Positions 10,525 through 21,710 of a stretch of 64,000 bases of DNA are shown here, in pieces. A model generated the notes under the pieces. That model had not been told where the DNA came from. It saw nothing but the letters and a program-made list of their open reading frames with translations, and ran no database searches. Position 1 is the stretch's first letter, and the number at the start of each line of letters is the position of its first letter. The DNA is from Neostapfia colusana (taxonomy: Eukaryota > Streptophyta > Magnoliopsida > Poales > Poaceae). A program made the position numbers and the translations under genes. Location of the stretch: assembly GCA_030760725.1 (NCBI GenBank), contig JASWHV010000001.1:75661683-75725682 (forward strand), given 5' to 3'.

Positions 10525-11950
10525 TGAATGTGGCCTAGAGGGGGGTGAATAGGCCTTTAAAGAATTCCTGCACACTTAATAAAGTTTTTAGAAATTTGAC
10601 TGACCGGACTAGTCCGGTTGTGTGGGCGGACTAGTCCGGTGTGCTGAATTGTTTGAGTTGATTAAGTGTGTCTCACAAGTTTTATCTTAAAGCAGCGGAA
10701 TAAGAACAACAGTTTTTATAACTTAAATTTATAGTATGGATGCACGTGCAAACTTGTAAAGAACTCAAACGATGACTAGCAAACTAGTAATCTAATGTGT
10801 CAAGATGTAAACCAAATGAGAGACAAAAGACACGAATTTTTACCGAGGTTCGATCTCACCAAGAGATCTACGTCCTCGTTGAGGAAGCTCACACAGAGCC
10901 GGGTTCTCAACCCTTTTCCTCTTCAAGTCACCACACAAGCCGACTTGACTTCACTATCAAGTGTAATCACCGTTTTTATGGGGCTACCTCACACGTTGAG
11001 GGCTCCCACAAGAATTACAATGAGAAGTTGATCAAATACACTCAAAAAGATTACAATTCAGAATATGAGTGTAGAGAGATCAAACCCCAAGAGCTCACAA
11101 CGAAGGAATGACGATCTCCCAATCCCAAATCCAAGTATTTTATTGATCTTCACCTTTTGGCACCTTAGATGTGTGGGGAGATGTGTTTTTGGGCTCTTGG
11201 GAATGGTGGCGGCGCTAGGGTTTCAAGTTTTGATAGTATGAGTCGTGTCTTCTTGGGGAAAAGCCGAAGGACCTCTTTTTATAGGCTTTTCCAAAAAGTT
11301 TCCGTTGTTAAACCTACTACCGGACTAGTCCGGTATATGATCGGACTTGTCCGGCCTACTTCCAGTGGGTTAACCGGACTAGTCCGGTCCACAAACCGGA
11401 CTTGTCCGGTACTATGTGAGATGGGTTTTCAGAAACTTTAGCCGACTAGTCCTGTTGCTGGATGGACTAGTTCGTAGTCCTCTAAGGAGGACAACAGAGA
11501 CATGACCGGACTAGCCCGGTCTAAAACCGGACTTGTCCGGTTGCGTTCCAGTGACCTGACCGGACTAGTCCGGTTCACAAGGCGGACTAGTCCGGTGCAC
11601 TATGTTTGCGTCTTTCAGAAAGTTAAACGGACTAGTCCGGTCCATGAACGGACTAGTCCGGTTTTCAGTGGATTTTAGTTGATTTTTAAACCCCTTACCC
11701 CTACGCAAAGTCATGAGCTCTTGGGATGTGTCTCTCTCACACACCACCTATACATTTATATCTACTTTGCTTCTCTAGATTTCACTAACTTCTTCCTTTT
11801 TGGGCACCACTCTATTTTTCACCTTTTTGTGTGTGTGCCGAGCCAATTCACTTTGTTTATCCTGCAATCATCTTAATAGTTTCATTAGGATCTCATATGT
11901 TCGTCATCAATTAGCCAAAACCCACAAGGGATATCCTAGATGCACTTACA
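10525..11950 (-). repeat. Sirevirus 3' LTR with palindrome cluster
   Basis: Begins on the minus strand TGTAAGTGCATC (11950) and ends CACATTCA (10525). It contains about a dozen copies or near-copies of the 16-bp perfect palindrome ACCGGACTAGTCCGGT, for example at 10603, 11319 and 11373, with variants such as ACCGGACTTGTCCGGT at 11395. TATA (minus strand) lies at 11276-11283. By eye it differs from the other LTR by about 20 substitutions, a 1-bp indel and one extra 21-bp palindrome unit near 11640. Confidence 0.95.
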
Positions 11951-11966
11951 ATCTCCCCCTTTTTGG
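11951..11966 (-). promoter_or_regulatory. Sirevirus polypurine tract
   Basis: Minus strand AAAAAGGGGGAGAT lies immediately before the LTR start TGTAAGTG. This is the usual Sirevirus plus-strand primer sequence. Confidence 0.85.
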
Positions 11967-12353
11967 TGATTGATGACAACCATTTGAGATATCACAATTG
12001 AGAATAAAAGGTTGATTTTCATAAGGTGCGTACACATGATAACAATAAAGAATTCACAAAAAACTTCTCACATATGTACACACCTTATGGTGGGGTGCCT
12101 CACAGGTGTGTGATAAACAAAATGTGCTAAATTAAAGACAACCAGTAGTGAACATGTAAGTGGGCATTAGAGCATAGTACTTCACACATTGGAAAAGAAA
12201 TAGTGCATTACAAGATTAGGTACATGTCCTTGATCACACAAGATCTTAATGACTAATACTAGATAGAAAAATAGTCCAAGTCTAATCTCAATCTTCCATC
12301 TCAATCTCTCCCCTTTGGCATCAAGGCACCAAAAAGAGAAAAATTGAGGGAAG
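11967..12353 (-). other. 3' untranslated stretch of Sirevirus
   Basis: Between the env-like ORF stop and the purine tract. AT-rich with no conserved coding or RNA signal visible. The 161-aa ORF overlapping it on the minus strand is an out-of-frame shadow of the env-like gene. Confidence 0.5.
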
Positions 12354-13865
12354 TCACTCATCGCTGCCTCTTCCGTCAGTCTCAGTCTGATCTTCATCTT
12401 CATCATCCACGGGAGCAGGATCTTCCTCTGAGTCCTCGGAGGCAGGCGGTGATCCAACAGGCTCAATCTCAAGCTTTGCACAGATAGACTTGATATTTGC
12501 ATTGACGTACTGTTGATGTCTCTTCCTTGCAAGCTTTTCTTTGCGTTGCCTGTCTTCGATCTTACGGCAGCAGGCAAAGATAGAGGAGAGCATCTTGAGG
12601 ATGCCGCTAGATGATTCTTGGGCAGGTGGAGAGCCAGGAGGAGCAGCTGCAGACCTAGTGTCATCATGAGCTTGCTTTGATCTCCTCTCCACTGGTGGGG
12701 AGGACGGGGCAGCTGGAGCCGGAGGGAGAGTGTACTCGGTGGGTTTTTGCGGCTTCAACCCCGTATGCTTGACATCCTTGACAAACTCGAGTCCTGTCAC
12801 CTTCTCAATCATGTACATGATATACGGTGCGTATCCACAGGACCTATTGGGGGTAATTGAGATGTTCACAATGTCATTGTAGATATACTCAAAGACATTG
12901 AATGGTCTCCTCCCACTAATGACTTTCATGAGAGTTCTCAAGGTTCCTTGTATAGTTCCTGCATCTCCATCCTTCGGAGCTATCGTCTTTCTCAAGACTC
13001 TATTTAGAACCACAAAGAAGGGCTTTAGATATTTGATGGTTGGAGGGACATATGACATCCTTGTGTCATAGAGAAATTCAAGTTCCTCCTTCTCCAGGGG
13101 TTTCAGATTATGAATGACCAGTTCATGATCCAAAGTGTTTTGGAGGTGAAGAATCCTAGCAAATTCATCATAAGTGACACTGTACCTTGAACCATGAGTC
13201 ATCCAAGTAAGACTGTCTCCATCATCCCGAGCAAAGTAGAGAGTGGAGTAAAACTGAGTAATGACTTCATTGTTCCAGTCATACTCAAAGGATAGCAGGT
13301 CCGTCAGACCGTGCCTCTATAAGGCCTCCACCATCTCACGAAATGCGGGATACTTCTTCGACTTCAGGTAGTCAACATTCAGCCATTGACTCTCTACTAC
13401 GGGATTCTTCATCTTCATGTACACGTGCTCGTAGTAGTCTGCATGGAAGTTGCTCCAGAACCTAGGATCAGAACATTGTTTAGGTCGTCCATACACTTCA
13501 ATCTTTCTGAAGTTATCAGCTAGCTCATTCCCTTTTCCAGTGAAATCTTCACTTGAAGGCTGCCTGTTGCGATGAACGGGATTTTTCAATTTCAAGGGCC
13601 CAATGGGGCCACTAGCAAGTCCCTTCCCTTTATTGAGAACTCTTCTTGGCCCTAATGAGCCCTCAGCAGCATCTTTCCTTTGAGGCCTTTTGATAATGAC
13701 TTTTCTCTTCTTAGGAACATTGTCGTCGGAGGGTGGAGAGTGAGCATTGACGTCATGTCTCTTCTTCATCACTCCCTCCTTAGCTCTCCTCACTCTTTCA
13801 CGTTGAACTTCTTCGTCAATGTGAAAAGAGCTGTCATCTGATCCTGAAGACATGATGCCTGACAA
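12354..13865 (-). pseudogene. Env-like third ORF of Sirevirus (plant transposon protein domain)
   Basis: About 503 codons in one frame from Met at 13865, with a single in-frame TAG at 13317-13319. The N-terminus is Ser/Asp-rich, then Lys/Arg-rich with nuclear-localisation-like clusters (VPKKRKVIIKRP near 13710). The middle has the FWSNFHADYYEHVY segment and, after the TAG, TWMTHGSRYSVTYDEFARIL, resembling the PF20167 'putative plant transposon protein' family. The C-terminus is Pro/Ser-rich with a short hydrophobic stretch (ILKMLSSIFACC) and an acidic tail. Such ORFs downstream of pol are called env-like in Sireviruses; an envelope role is unproven. I see no signal peptide or clear transmembrane pair. 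The TAG could be a nonsense mutation or a recoded stop. Confidence 0.75.
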
Positions 13866-13929
13866 GGAATTTAAGGATTAGATGCAAACGGACACCTTAT
13901 CGACTTCAAAAGGGAATGTAGGAGTTCAG

Positions 13930-14530
13930 CTGTCAGAGACCGGACTTGTCCGGTTTCAGAGTGCGGACTAGTCCGGTGGACCGGACTTATCCGCATCTGG
14001 ATGCCGGACTAGTCCGGCCTAGCATAAGAACCCTAACTTGAGTGTTTTATTTGAAGAAAATCTCCTATCTATGGATACAAGGGTAGGAAAGTGGTAGAAA
14101 TACATCTATTTATGCAATGTACATCCTTTTGAAATCAAAGGAAACTAGCTAGAGCTAGAAAAATTGAGATTTTGGGTTTTGGGGGGATTTACCAAGATTT
14201 GAAGATTCGTGTTGAAGGAGTGGAAATCAATCCGGATGTGTCCGGAAAGTAGGATCCCCTCGTCGAGAAGAGGCTTTTTCACGGAGAAAACTCCGAGTTT
14301 GAGGGCTCAACTCGAAAATCTCTTTGAGAGCTAGGGTTTAGGAGAGAGGGTGTTGCAAAGTGATTATGAGTGGAGAGGGAGGCGTTTGGCCCGGCTGACT
14401 GCTTCTATATTCGACTGACCGGACTAGTCCGGTCCTGGTAGCGGACTAGTCCGGTACCCCTGAGTTTAACCTAATTGTTGTCTGTCCGGACTAGTCCGGT
14501 TGGGAATCGGACTAGTACGTTTTCAACAGA
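13930..14530 (-). repeat. Internal palindrome cluster between pol and env-like ORF
   Basis: Two groups of the LTR-type palindrome (CCGGACTAGTCCGG and variants) at about 13940-14020 and 14415-14515, four copies each, in the non-coding gap between the pol 3' end and the env-like ORF start. Between them is non-coding sequence. The region 14530-14743 holds nothing else I recognise. Confidence 0.85.
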
Positions 14531-14743
14531 CTTGATATATATATAGATAACTAATAGTGATCCAAGGACAACAATTTTGCAAGTAGTCTTGGTGATTACG
14601 ACCAGTATACAATCAACAATCAAACAATGGTCATAATCCACAAGATTTATTCATTAAGAATAGTTTTCTGAGTACAAAGGAGAGGAGGAGCATTTTTGAC
14701 AGTACGGAGGAACAATTTTAGTTGCAACCAGGTATGCAATGTT

Positions 14744-17700
14744 TCAAGCCACATTTCGAGAGTCAAGAATGTTTAGCTCATTTCTTAGTTCACAGAACCT
14801 TTTCTCATCTAATGGTTTGGTAAAAATATCTGCAAGTTGTTTTTCAGTCCTAACATGTGAAATAGCTATGTCACCTTTTAATGAATGATCTCTAAGAAAG
14901 TGATGACGGATGTCTATGTGCTTAGTTCTTGAGTGCTCTACCGGCTTGTGTGCAATTTTTATAGCACTTTCATTATCGCATAGAAGCGGGATATGACTTA
15001 GATTGTAGCCGTAGTCCCTAAGAGTTTGTTGCATCCAGAGCAGTTGCGCACAGCAACTACCGGCTGCAACATACTCTGCTTCCGCTGTGGAAAGAGCAAT
15101 GGAGTTTTGCTTTTTAGATGACCAAGAAACTAGGGACCTACCAAGAAATTGACAAGTCCCTGACGTGCTCTTTCTATCGACTTTGCATCCCGCATAGTCA
15201 GCGTCGGAGTACCCTATCAAGTTAAACATGGATCCTTTTGGATACCAAAGGCCCAAGTTGGGTGTGTGCACAAGATACCTTAGGATTCTTTTTACAGCAA
15301 TTAAGTCACACTCTTTGGTTGCGGCTTGAAACCTTGCAGACATGCAAACACTAAGCATAATATCTGGCCTAGATGCACATAAGTATAGTAAGGAACCAAT
15401 CATGGACCGATATACCTTTTGGTCCACATTTCGACCATCTTCATTGAGGTCGAGGTGTCCGTTGATGGCCATGGGTGTCTTGATGGGCTTGGCTTTGTCC
15501 ATATTGAATTTCTTGAGAATGTCTTGTGTATATTTAGTTTGGCTTATAAATGTACCTTCTCTCAGTTGCTTCACTTGAAATCCCAAGAAGAACTTCAATT
15601 CACCCATCATTGACATCTCGAACCTGTCTGTCATTATTTTGCTAAATTCTTCACAGAAGGACTTGTTAGTGGATCCAAAGATAATGTCATCAACATAAAT
15701 TTGACATACGAATAAATGATCATCAAAATGTTTAGTAAAGAGTGTATAGTCAGCTTTACCGATTTTGAATCCATTTTGAATCAGAAAATCTCTAAGGCAC
15801 TCATACCAGGCTCGAGGAGCCTGTTTGAGACCATAGAGAGCCTTACGCAGTTTATAGACATGGTTGGGATACTTCTGATCTTCGAACCCGGTGGCTGCTC
15901 CACATAGACTTCCTCCTTTATCGGACCATTCAGAAAGGCACTCTTGACGTCCATTTGATACAACTTAAAATTATGGTGAGTAGCATATGCCAATAAAATG
16001 CAAATGGACTCAAGTCTAGCTACAGGAGCGAAGGTTTCATCGAAATCCAAACCTTCCACTTGAGAATAACCTTTGGCCACCAACCTTGCTTTATTTCTTG
16101 TCACTACTCCATGTTCATCTTGTTTGTTCCGAAAGACCCATTTGGTTCCAACGATGTTCGCCCTTGGTCTTTCCACCAGCTCCCACACTTCATTTCTTTT
16201 GAAGTTGTTCAGCTCCTCTTGCATCGCAATCACCCAGTCTGGATCCCTTAAGGCTTCTTCTACCCTGTATGGCTCCAGAAAAGACACAAAAGAATAATGT
16301 TCACAAAAATTTGCAATTTGAGATCTAGTAGTTACTCCCTTAGCAATATCTCCAATGATATTGTTGACAGGATGGTCCCTTTGCACACACTGATGTACTC
16401 TTGGGTGTGGATTTTGTATAGTTGTTTGTTCTTCATTGTCTTCATGTGTCATGTCTCCCCCTAGATCATTGCTTCCATGATCATCTTGATTTTCTTGATC
16501 TTCCTCAACTTGATCTTGTGTAGGAGCTCCCCCTTGATCATTGCTTCCTTGATGAAATTCATCTTGTGTCTCCTCTCGTGGTAGGATATCACCAAGTGCC
16601 ATTTTCTTCAGGGCTTCACATGGAGCTTCCTCCTTATCTAGCATAGACTTATCGACTTGCTCCACTTGTGAGCCGTTAGTTTCATCGAACACTACGTCAC
16701 GCGCTACTTCAACAAGGTCGGACACTTTGTTGAAGACACGATAGGCGTAGGCGTTCGATTCATATCCGAGCAAGAATCCTTCATCGGACTTCGAAGCAAA
16801 CTTCGAGGCCCTTGGTTTCTTGTTCAGAATAAAACATTTGCAACCAAAAACTTTGAAATAAGAAACGTTAGGCTTTTTACCCGTGAGAAGCTCATATGGA
16901 GTTTTCTTCAAAAGTCGATGAAGGTACAACCGATTTGTGGCATGACAAGCGGTATTCACCGCTTCTGCCCAAAACCGGTCTGACGTCTTGTATTCATCCA
17001 ACATTGTTCTCGCCATTTCGATCAATGTTCGGTTTTTCCTTTCGGCCACCCCATTCTGTTGAGGAGAATAGGGTGCCGAGAATTCATGCTTTATACCTTC
17101 TTCATTGAGATATTCTTCAACTTGGGTGTTCTTAAATTCTGTCCCATTGTCACTTCTGATATTCTTTACTGTTGATGAGAATTCATTTTGAGCTCTTTTC
17201 AAGAACTTCTTGAGGATTCCTTGAGTTTCTGATTTATCATACAAGAAAAATACCCAGGTAAATCTTGAAAAATCATCAACAATTACTAAACCGTATTTGT
17301 TACCGCCGATGCTGATGTACGCAATTGGACCAAAGAGATCCATGTGGAGAAGTTCCAGCGGTTTAGCGGTGGTCATCACATTCTTGGCGGGGTGTGGTGC
17401 TCTAACCTGTTTTCCTGCTTGACAAGCGTTGCACGGCCTGTCTTTTTCAAAAACCACATCCTTAAGACCACGGATGTGACCACCTTTTAGAAGTTTCTGC
17501 AGATTTCTCATTCCAACATGGGCTAGCCGTCTATGCCACAGCCATCCCATGTTGGTCTTAGCAACCAAGCAAGTGTTGAGTTCGGCTTTATCTTTGTTGA
17601 AGTCAACAAGATAAAGCTTTCCCTTCAACAATCCCTTGAATGCAATCGAGCCATCGCTTCTTCTAAAGACGGTCAAACCCTCATTAGTGAATAAACAGTT

Positions 17701-17960
17701 GTAACCTTTGTCGCATAGTTGAGATATTGATAAAAGATTATAATCAAGAGAATCTACATGTAAAACATTAGATAAGGTGTGTTGAGAGGATATTTCAATG
17801 TTACCACTACCAAGGACCTTTCCTTGGCTGTTATCTCCAAAGTATATTCCTTGACTTGGATCCTTGTTGCACTCGTATTCCACAAACATACTTCTCTCTC
17901 CGGTCATATGATTTGTGCATCCGCTGTCTAGCACCCACATAGATCCACCGGAGGAGTAAG
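14744..17960 (-). pseudogene. Sirevirus pol: protease, integrase, RT, RNase H
   Basis: Copia-order polyprotein. Protease motif WVLDSGCTNHMTG near 17935; GAG-pre-integrase HHCC finger (WHRRLAH ... CNACQAGKQ) near 17550-17420; integrase D-D-E with LLHMDLFGP near 17345, RSDNGTEF near 17150 and VAERKNRT near 17045. RT starts near 16170 (GTKWVFRNKQ) with QMDVKSAFLNG near 15950 and YVDDIIFG near 15690. RNase H has YSDADYAG near 15200 and ends in ADIFTKPL near 14820. The frame is lost at about 15889 (a missing T after the PPG codons of EQPPGF), and the reading resumes one frame over to the stop at 14744. The pol frame also differs from gag, with a TAA (17975) and TAG between them. Confidence 0.92.
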
Positions 17961-17974
17961 CCTACAAAACAGAA

Positions 17975-20284
17975 TTATTTCTGGGTTTTAGGTACCCAAG
18001 CTTGCTTGGGTCCTCTCAGGTTAGTCACAAGAGTCTTGGGCACCCACACACAAGTTTTTAAGTTCTTGTGGCGTGGCCCTGTATATTTAGCAATGACTTT
18101 TCCATACTTGTTTTTCATGAGAACATAAGAAGCATCAAATGTATGGAATAATGTTTGTAGCTCAGATTCATGGGATTTTTCTTTAACAAAAATGATTCTA
18201 TTCTTAGCATGATTAGAGGTAGACATGTGTCTATTCCTGTCGAAGCCAAGTCCATCTTTGACATTGGAAGGTCTAGTGATCATATATGCACTTCTTGCAT
18301 ATTTGATCTTCTCCTTATCAAAGATGCCGTTTTGAGAAGAATGCATGTCATGTGGGGTTAAAGCATTAGAAATTACATTCTTCTTACTAGAGCAAGTGCA
18401 GGTTCTTACTGTTGTCGAGCGCATATCTTTGGAGGAAGAGCTCTTGGAGGAAGAGGAGTCACTTTGTTTGAGGGACTCAACTTGCACCTCAAGGATTTTG
18501 TTAACTTTTGACAAGTTAGCAAGTTCTTCCTTGATTGCAATGTGCGAGTTCTCTAACTTTGAGTAAGTTTCCTTACTCAAGGTTAGCTCTAACTCAAGTG
18601 ACTCATTCTTCTCTCTTTCAAGCTCAAGAAGCTTTTCAACTTCTTGATATCTCTTCCTCTCACGGATGAGCATATCTTCTTGTCGGTTGACAAGTTCCTC
18701 CTTTTCAAAGATTTCGTTCGACAACATTTCCATTTTCTTTAAAGCAATTTTACTTAGCCCTCTAAATAATTCTTCATTATCACTAGAGCTATCAAAGTCA
18801 TCAATGGAGGAATTTAGTATAGGAGGAGTAAGTCTAACCTTTTTCTTGCCTTCCTTAGCCATAAGACAAGTGTGGATGTTCATGTCCCGTCCTCCCATGT
18901 TCGGAAAGATTGTGGCTCTCGTAGTTGGTTTCTTGACTGCGATTGTGGCCACCTCTTCTTCTTCATCGGAGGAGGACTCGTCGTTTGAGTCCCACTCCTT
19001 CCCAATGTGAGCTTGATGGGCTTGTCTTCTTTTTCTGAAATTTTTCTTTTCTTGAGATCTTGTTTCCTTCTTCTTTTTGTTTTCCTCATAAGTACAGTCC
19101 ACCATGAAGTGACCATACTCTCCGCAGTTGTAGCAAGTGCGTCGAGCCTTGGATTTTCCTTTATCCTTGCTTTTGCCTTCATGTGAATTGTTGCCGTGTC
19201 TTCTCTTCATCATGCGTTTGAACTTTTTGATGAAGAGTACCATTTCTTCGTCATCAAGATCGGTGCTTTCATCGCTTGTATCTCCATCGTCTTGGTCTTC
19301 ACGAGTTTCTTTGAGTTTGGGTCTGCACGTTGCTTTGAGGGCAACTTCTTTCTTTTTAGAAGAGGTGAGCTCGGCTAAGTCTTTGACGTATTGAGCCTCT
19401 TTCTCCATCATTTCATGATTTATGATCTTTCCCAATAACTCATCGGGAGTCATTTTGTGAAACCCGGGGCTTTCTCTAATTATTGAGCAAAGTGTGACGT
19501 TTCTTGGCATGAAGGCTCTAATCATTCTTTTGACCACTTCGTGATCTGTCCATTTCTTACTTCCATACGCACGAATTCTGTTGATGAGTGCTTTCATCTG
19601 GTTGTACATGTCTTGAGGTGATTCGCCTTCTTCAATAGCAAATCTTCCCAACTCTCCTTCAAGCATTTCGATTTTGGCTTCACGAACTGACCTATTTCCT
19701 TCGTGGGCTGTCTTGAGGGTATCCCAGATTTCTTTTGCACTTTCTAACCCATCGATCTTGGTGAATTCCTCTCTGCTTAGTGATGATGTGATCACGGCGA
19801 CGGCTTGTGCGTTTCTGTGAATCTCCTGTTCTTGTTCTGGGGTGAGTTCATCATCCGTGTCCGGAATATCGATGTCTGTGCAAACAATGTGCCACAGACT
19901 AGGGTTCAGGGATATCAGATGCATCTTCATGTTGTACTTCCACATGGTGTAGTCAATTCCATCAAACTATGGAGGCCTTCCCATAGGAATAGAGAGATAA
20001 TGATTATTTGAATTGAGTCGGTTGTAGTTGTAAGGATACCGGGAGTAGTCGTGATGACCACTCCCCATCGTCTTTTCTTCCTCTTTTCCTTTTTGTGCCA
20101 GCAGTTTCTTTCTCAGGAGTGCTTTTAGCTGCCTCACTTCTTCATCGTCATGTGGGTTTTCTTTCAGCACATCGAAGGCTTTGGCTTCTTGCTCCTCATC
20201 GTTGTTGCTCGTCTTCGGGATATCGTTGTTCTTCTCAGAGGCCATTGATCTCTCCGAGATGTGAGTCTCGTTGATGGAGAACAT
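17975..20284 (-). pseudogene. Sirevirus gag, one premature stop
   Basis: Capsid/nucleocapsid precursor of the UBN2 (Retrotran_gag) type. A Met lies directly after the primer-binding site (20284); MASEKNND at 20245 is a likelier start. An in-frame TAG at 19967-19969 interrupts just before the conserved FDGIDYTTMWKYNMK segment. Beyond it 656 codons are open: gag core (EIWDTLKTAHEG near 19725), an acidic stretch, a CCHC knuckle CYNCGEYGHFMVDC near 19120, and a long coiled coil (about 18700-18450, rich in Glu/Leu/Lys). The C-terminal coiled coil is typical of long Sirevirus gags. The stop makes this copy dependent on other elements. Confidence 0.88.
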
Positions 20285-20297
20285 GGCTCTGATACCA
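20285..20297 (-). promoter_or_regulatory. Sirevirus primer-binding site
   Basis: Minus strand TGGTATCAGAGCC, two bases after the 5' LTR end, complementary to the 3' end of initiator Met-tRNA. Confidence 0.92.
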
Positions 20298-20299
20298 AT

Positions 20300-21705
20300 T
20301 GAATGTGGCCTAGAGGGGGGGTGAATAGGCCTTTAAAAAATTCCTACACACTTAATAAAGTTGTTAGAAATTTGACTGACCGGACTAGTCCGGTTGTGTG
20401 GGCAGACTAGTCCGGTGTGCTGAATTGTTTGAGTTGATTAAGTGTGTCTCACAAATTTTATCTTAAAGCAGCGGAATAAGAACAACAGTTTTTATAACTT
20501 AAATTTATAGTATGGATGCACGTGCAAACTTGTAAAGAACTCAAACGATGACTAGCAAACTAGTAATCTAATGTGTCAAGATGTAAACCAAATGAGAGAC
20601 AAAAGACACGAATTTTTACCGAGGTTCGATCTCACCAAGAGATCTACGTCCTCGTTGAGGAAGCTCACACAGAGCCGGGTTCTCAACCCTTTTCCTCTTC
20701 AAGTCACCACACAGGCCGACTTGACTTTACTATCAAGTGTAATCACCGTTTTTATGGGGCTACCTCACACGTTGAGGGCTCCCACAAGAATTACAATGAG
20801 AAGTTGATCAAATACACTCAAAAAGATTACAATTCAGAATATGAGTGTAGAGAGATCAAACCCCAAGAGCTCACAACGAAGGAACGACGATCTCCCAATC
20901 CCAAATCCAAGTATTTTATTGATCTTCACCTTTTTGCACCTTAGATGTGTGGGGAGATGTGTTTTTGGGCTCTTGGGACAGGTGGCGGCGCTAGGGTTTC
21001 AAGTTTTGACAGTATGAGTCGTGTCTTCTTGGGGAAAAACCGAAGGACCTCTTTTTATAGGCTTTTCCAAAAAGTTTCTGTTGTTAAACCTACTACCGGA
21101 CTAGTCCGGTATATGATCGGACTTGTCCGGCCTACTTCCAGTGGGTTAACCGGACTAGTCCGGTCCACAAACCGGACTTGTCCGGTACTATGTGAGATGG
21201 GTTTTCAGAAACTTTAGCGGACTAGTCCTGTTGCTGGATGGACTAGTCCGTAGTCCTCTAAGGAGGACAACAGAGACATGACCGGACTAGCCCGGTCTAA
21301 AACCGGACTTGTCCGGTTGCGTTCCAGTGACCTGACCGGACTAGTCCGGTTCACAAGGCGGACTAGTCCGGTGCACTATGTGTGCGTCTTTCAGAAAGTT
21401 AAACGGACTAGTCCGGTTTTCAGTGGATTTTAGTTGATTTTTAAACCCCTTACCCCTACGCAAAGTCATGAGCTCTTGGGATGTGTCTCTCTCACACACC
21501 ACCTATACATTTATATCTACTTTGCTTCTCTAAATTTCACTAACTTCTTCCTTTTCGGGCACCACTCTATTTTTCACCTTTTTGTGTGTGTGCCGAGCCA
21601 ATTCACTTTGTTTATCCTGCAATCATCTTAATAGTTTCATTAGGATCTCATATGTTCGTCTTCAATTAGCCAAAACCCACAAGGGATATCCTAGATGCAC
21701 TTACA
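20300..21705 (-). repeat. Sirevirus 5' LTR
   Basis: 1,406 bp. Same palindromes as the 3' LTR minus one 21-bp unit near 21405. TATAAAAA on the minus strand at 21052-21059 would start transcription towards gag. The ends TGTAAGTG and CATTCA match the other copy. Confidence 0.95.
21052..21059 (-). promoter_or_regulatory. TATA box of Sirevirus 5' LTR
   Basis: CTATAAAAAGAGG on the minus strand, about 650 bp into the LTR, just downstream (in transcription) of the palindrome cluster. Confidence 0.6.
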
Positions 21706-21710
21706 GGCGG

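Larger units (their letters stand above)
10525..21705 (-). mobile_element. Ty1/copia Sirevirus-type element, complete with both LTRs
   Basis: An 11.2-kb minus-strand element with LTRs of 1,426 and 1,406 bp and the duplication GGCGG. On the minus strand: 5' LTR (21705-20300), primer-binding site, gag, pol in protease-integrase-RT-RNase H order (copia order), palindrome cluster, env-like ORF, purine tract AAAAAGGGGGAGAT and 3' LTR. The env-like third ORF, the GGGGGAGATTG tract and the LTR palindromes are Sirevirus traits. The reading frames are damaged: one stop in gag, one indel in pol, one TAG in the env-like ORF. Confidence 0.93.

Noticed and set aside
10797..11111. ORFs of 78-104 codons repeated at 20571-20944
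   Set aside because: Identical because they lie in the two Sirevirus LTRs; they are antisense to element transcription and have no domain.
10600..11665. CRISPR-like array (short palindromic repeats with spacers)
   Set aside because: The repeats are irregularly spaced, lie within a Sirevirus LTR, and occur in both LTRs with the same 'spacers'. The genome is a plant's and no cas genes exist.
12354..13865. DNA transposase (from the 'plant transposon protein' family name)
   Set aside because: Position inside a copia element, after pol, and the absence of a DDE/D layout or terminal inverted repeats argue for the retrotransposon third ORF.
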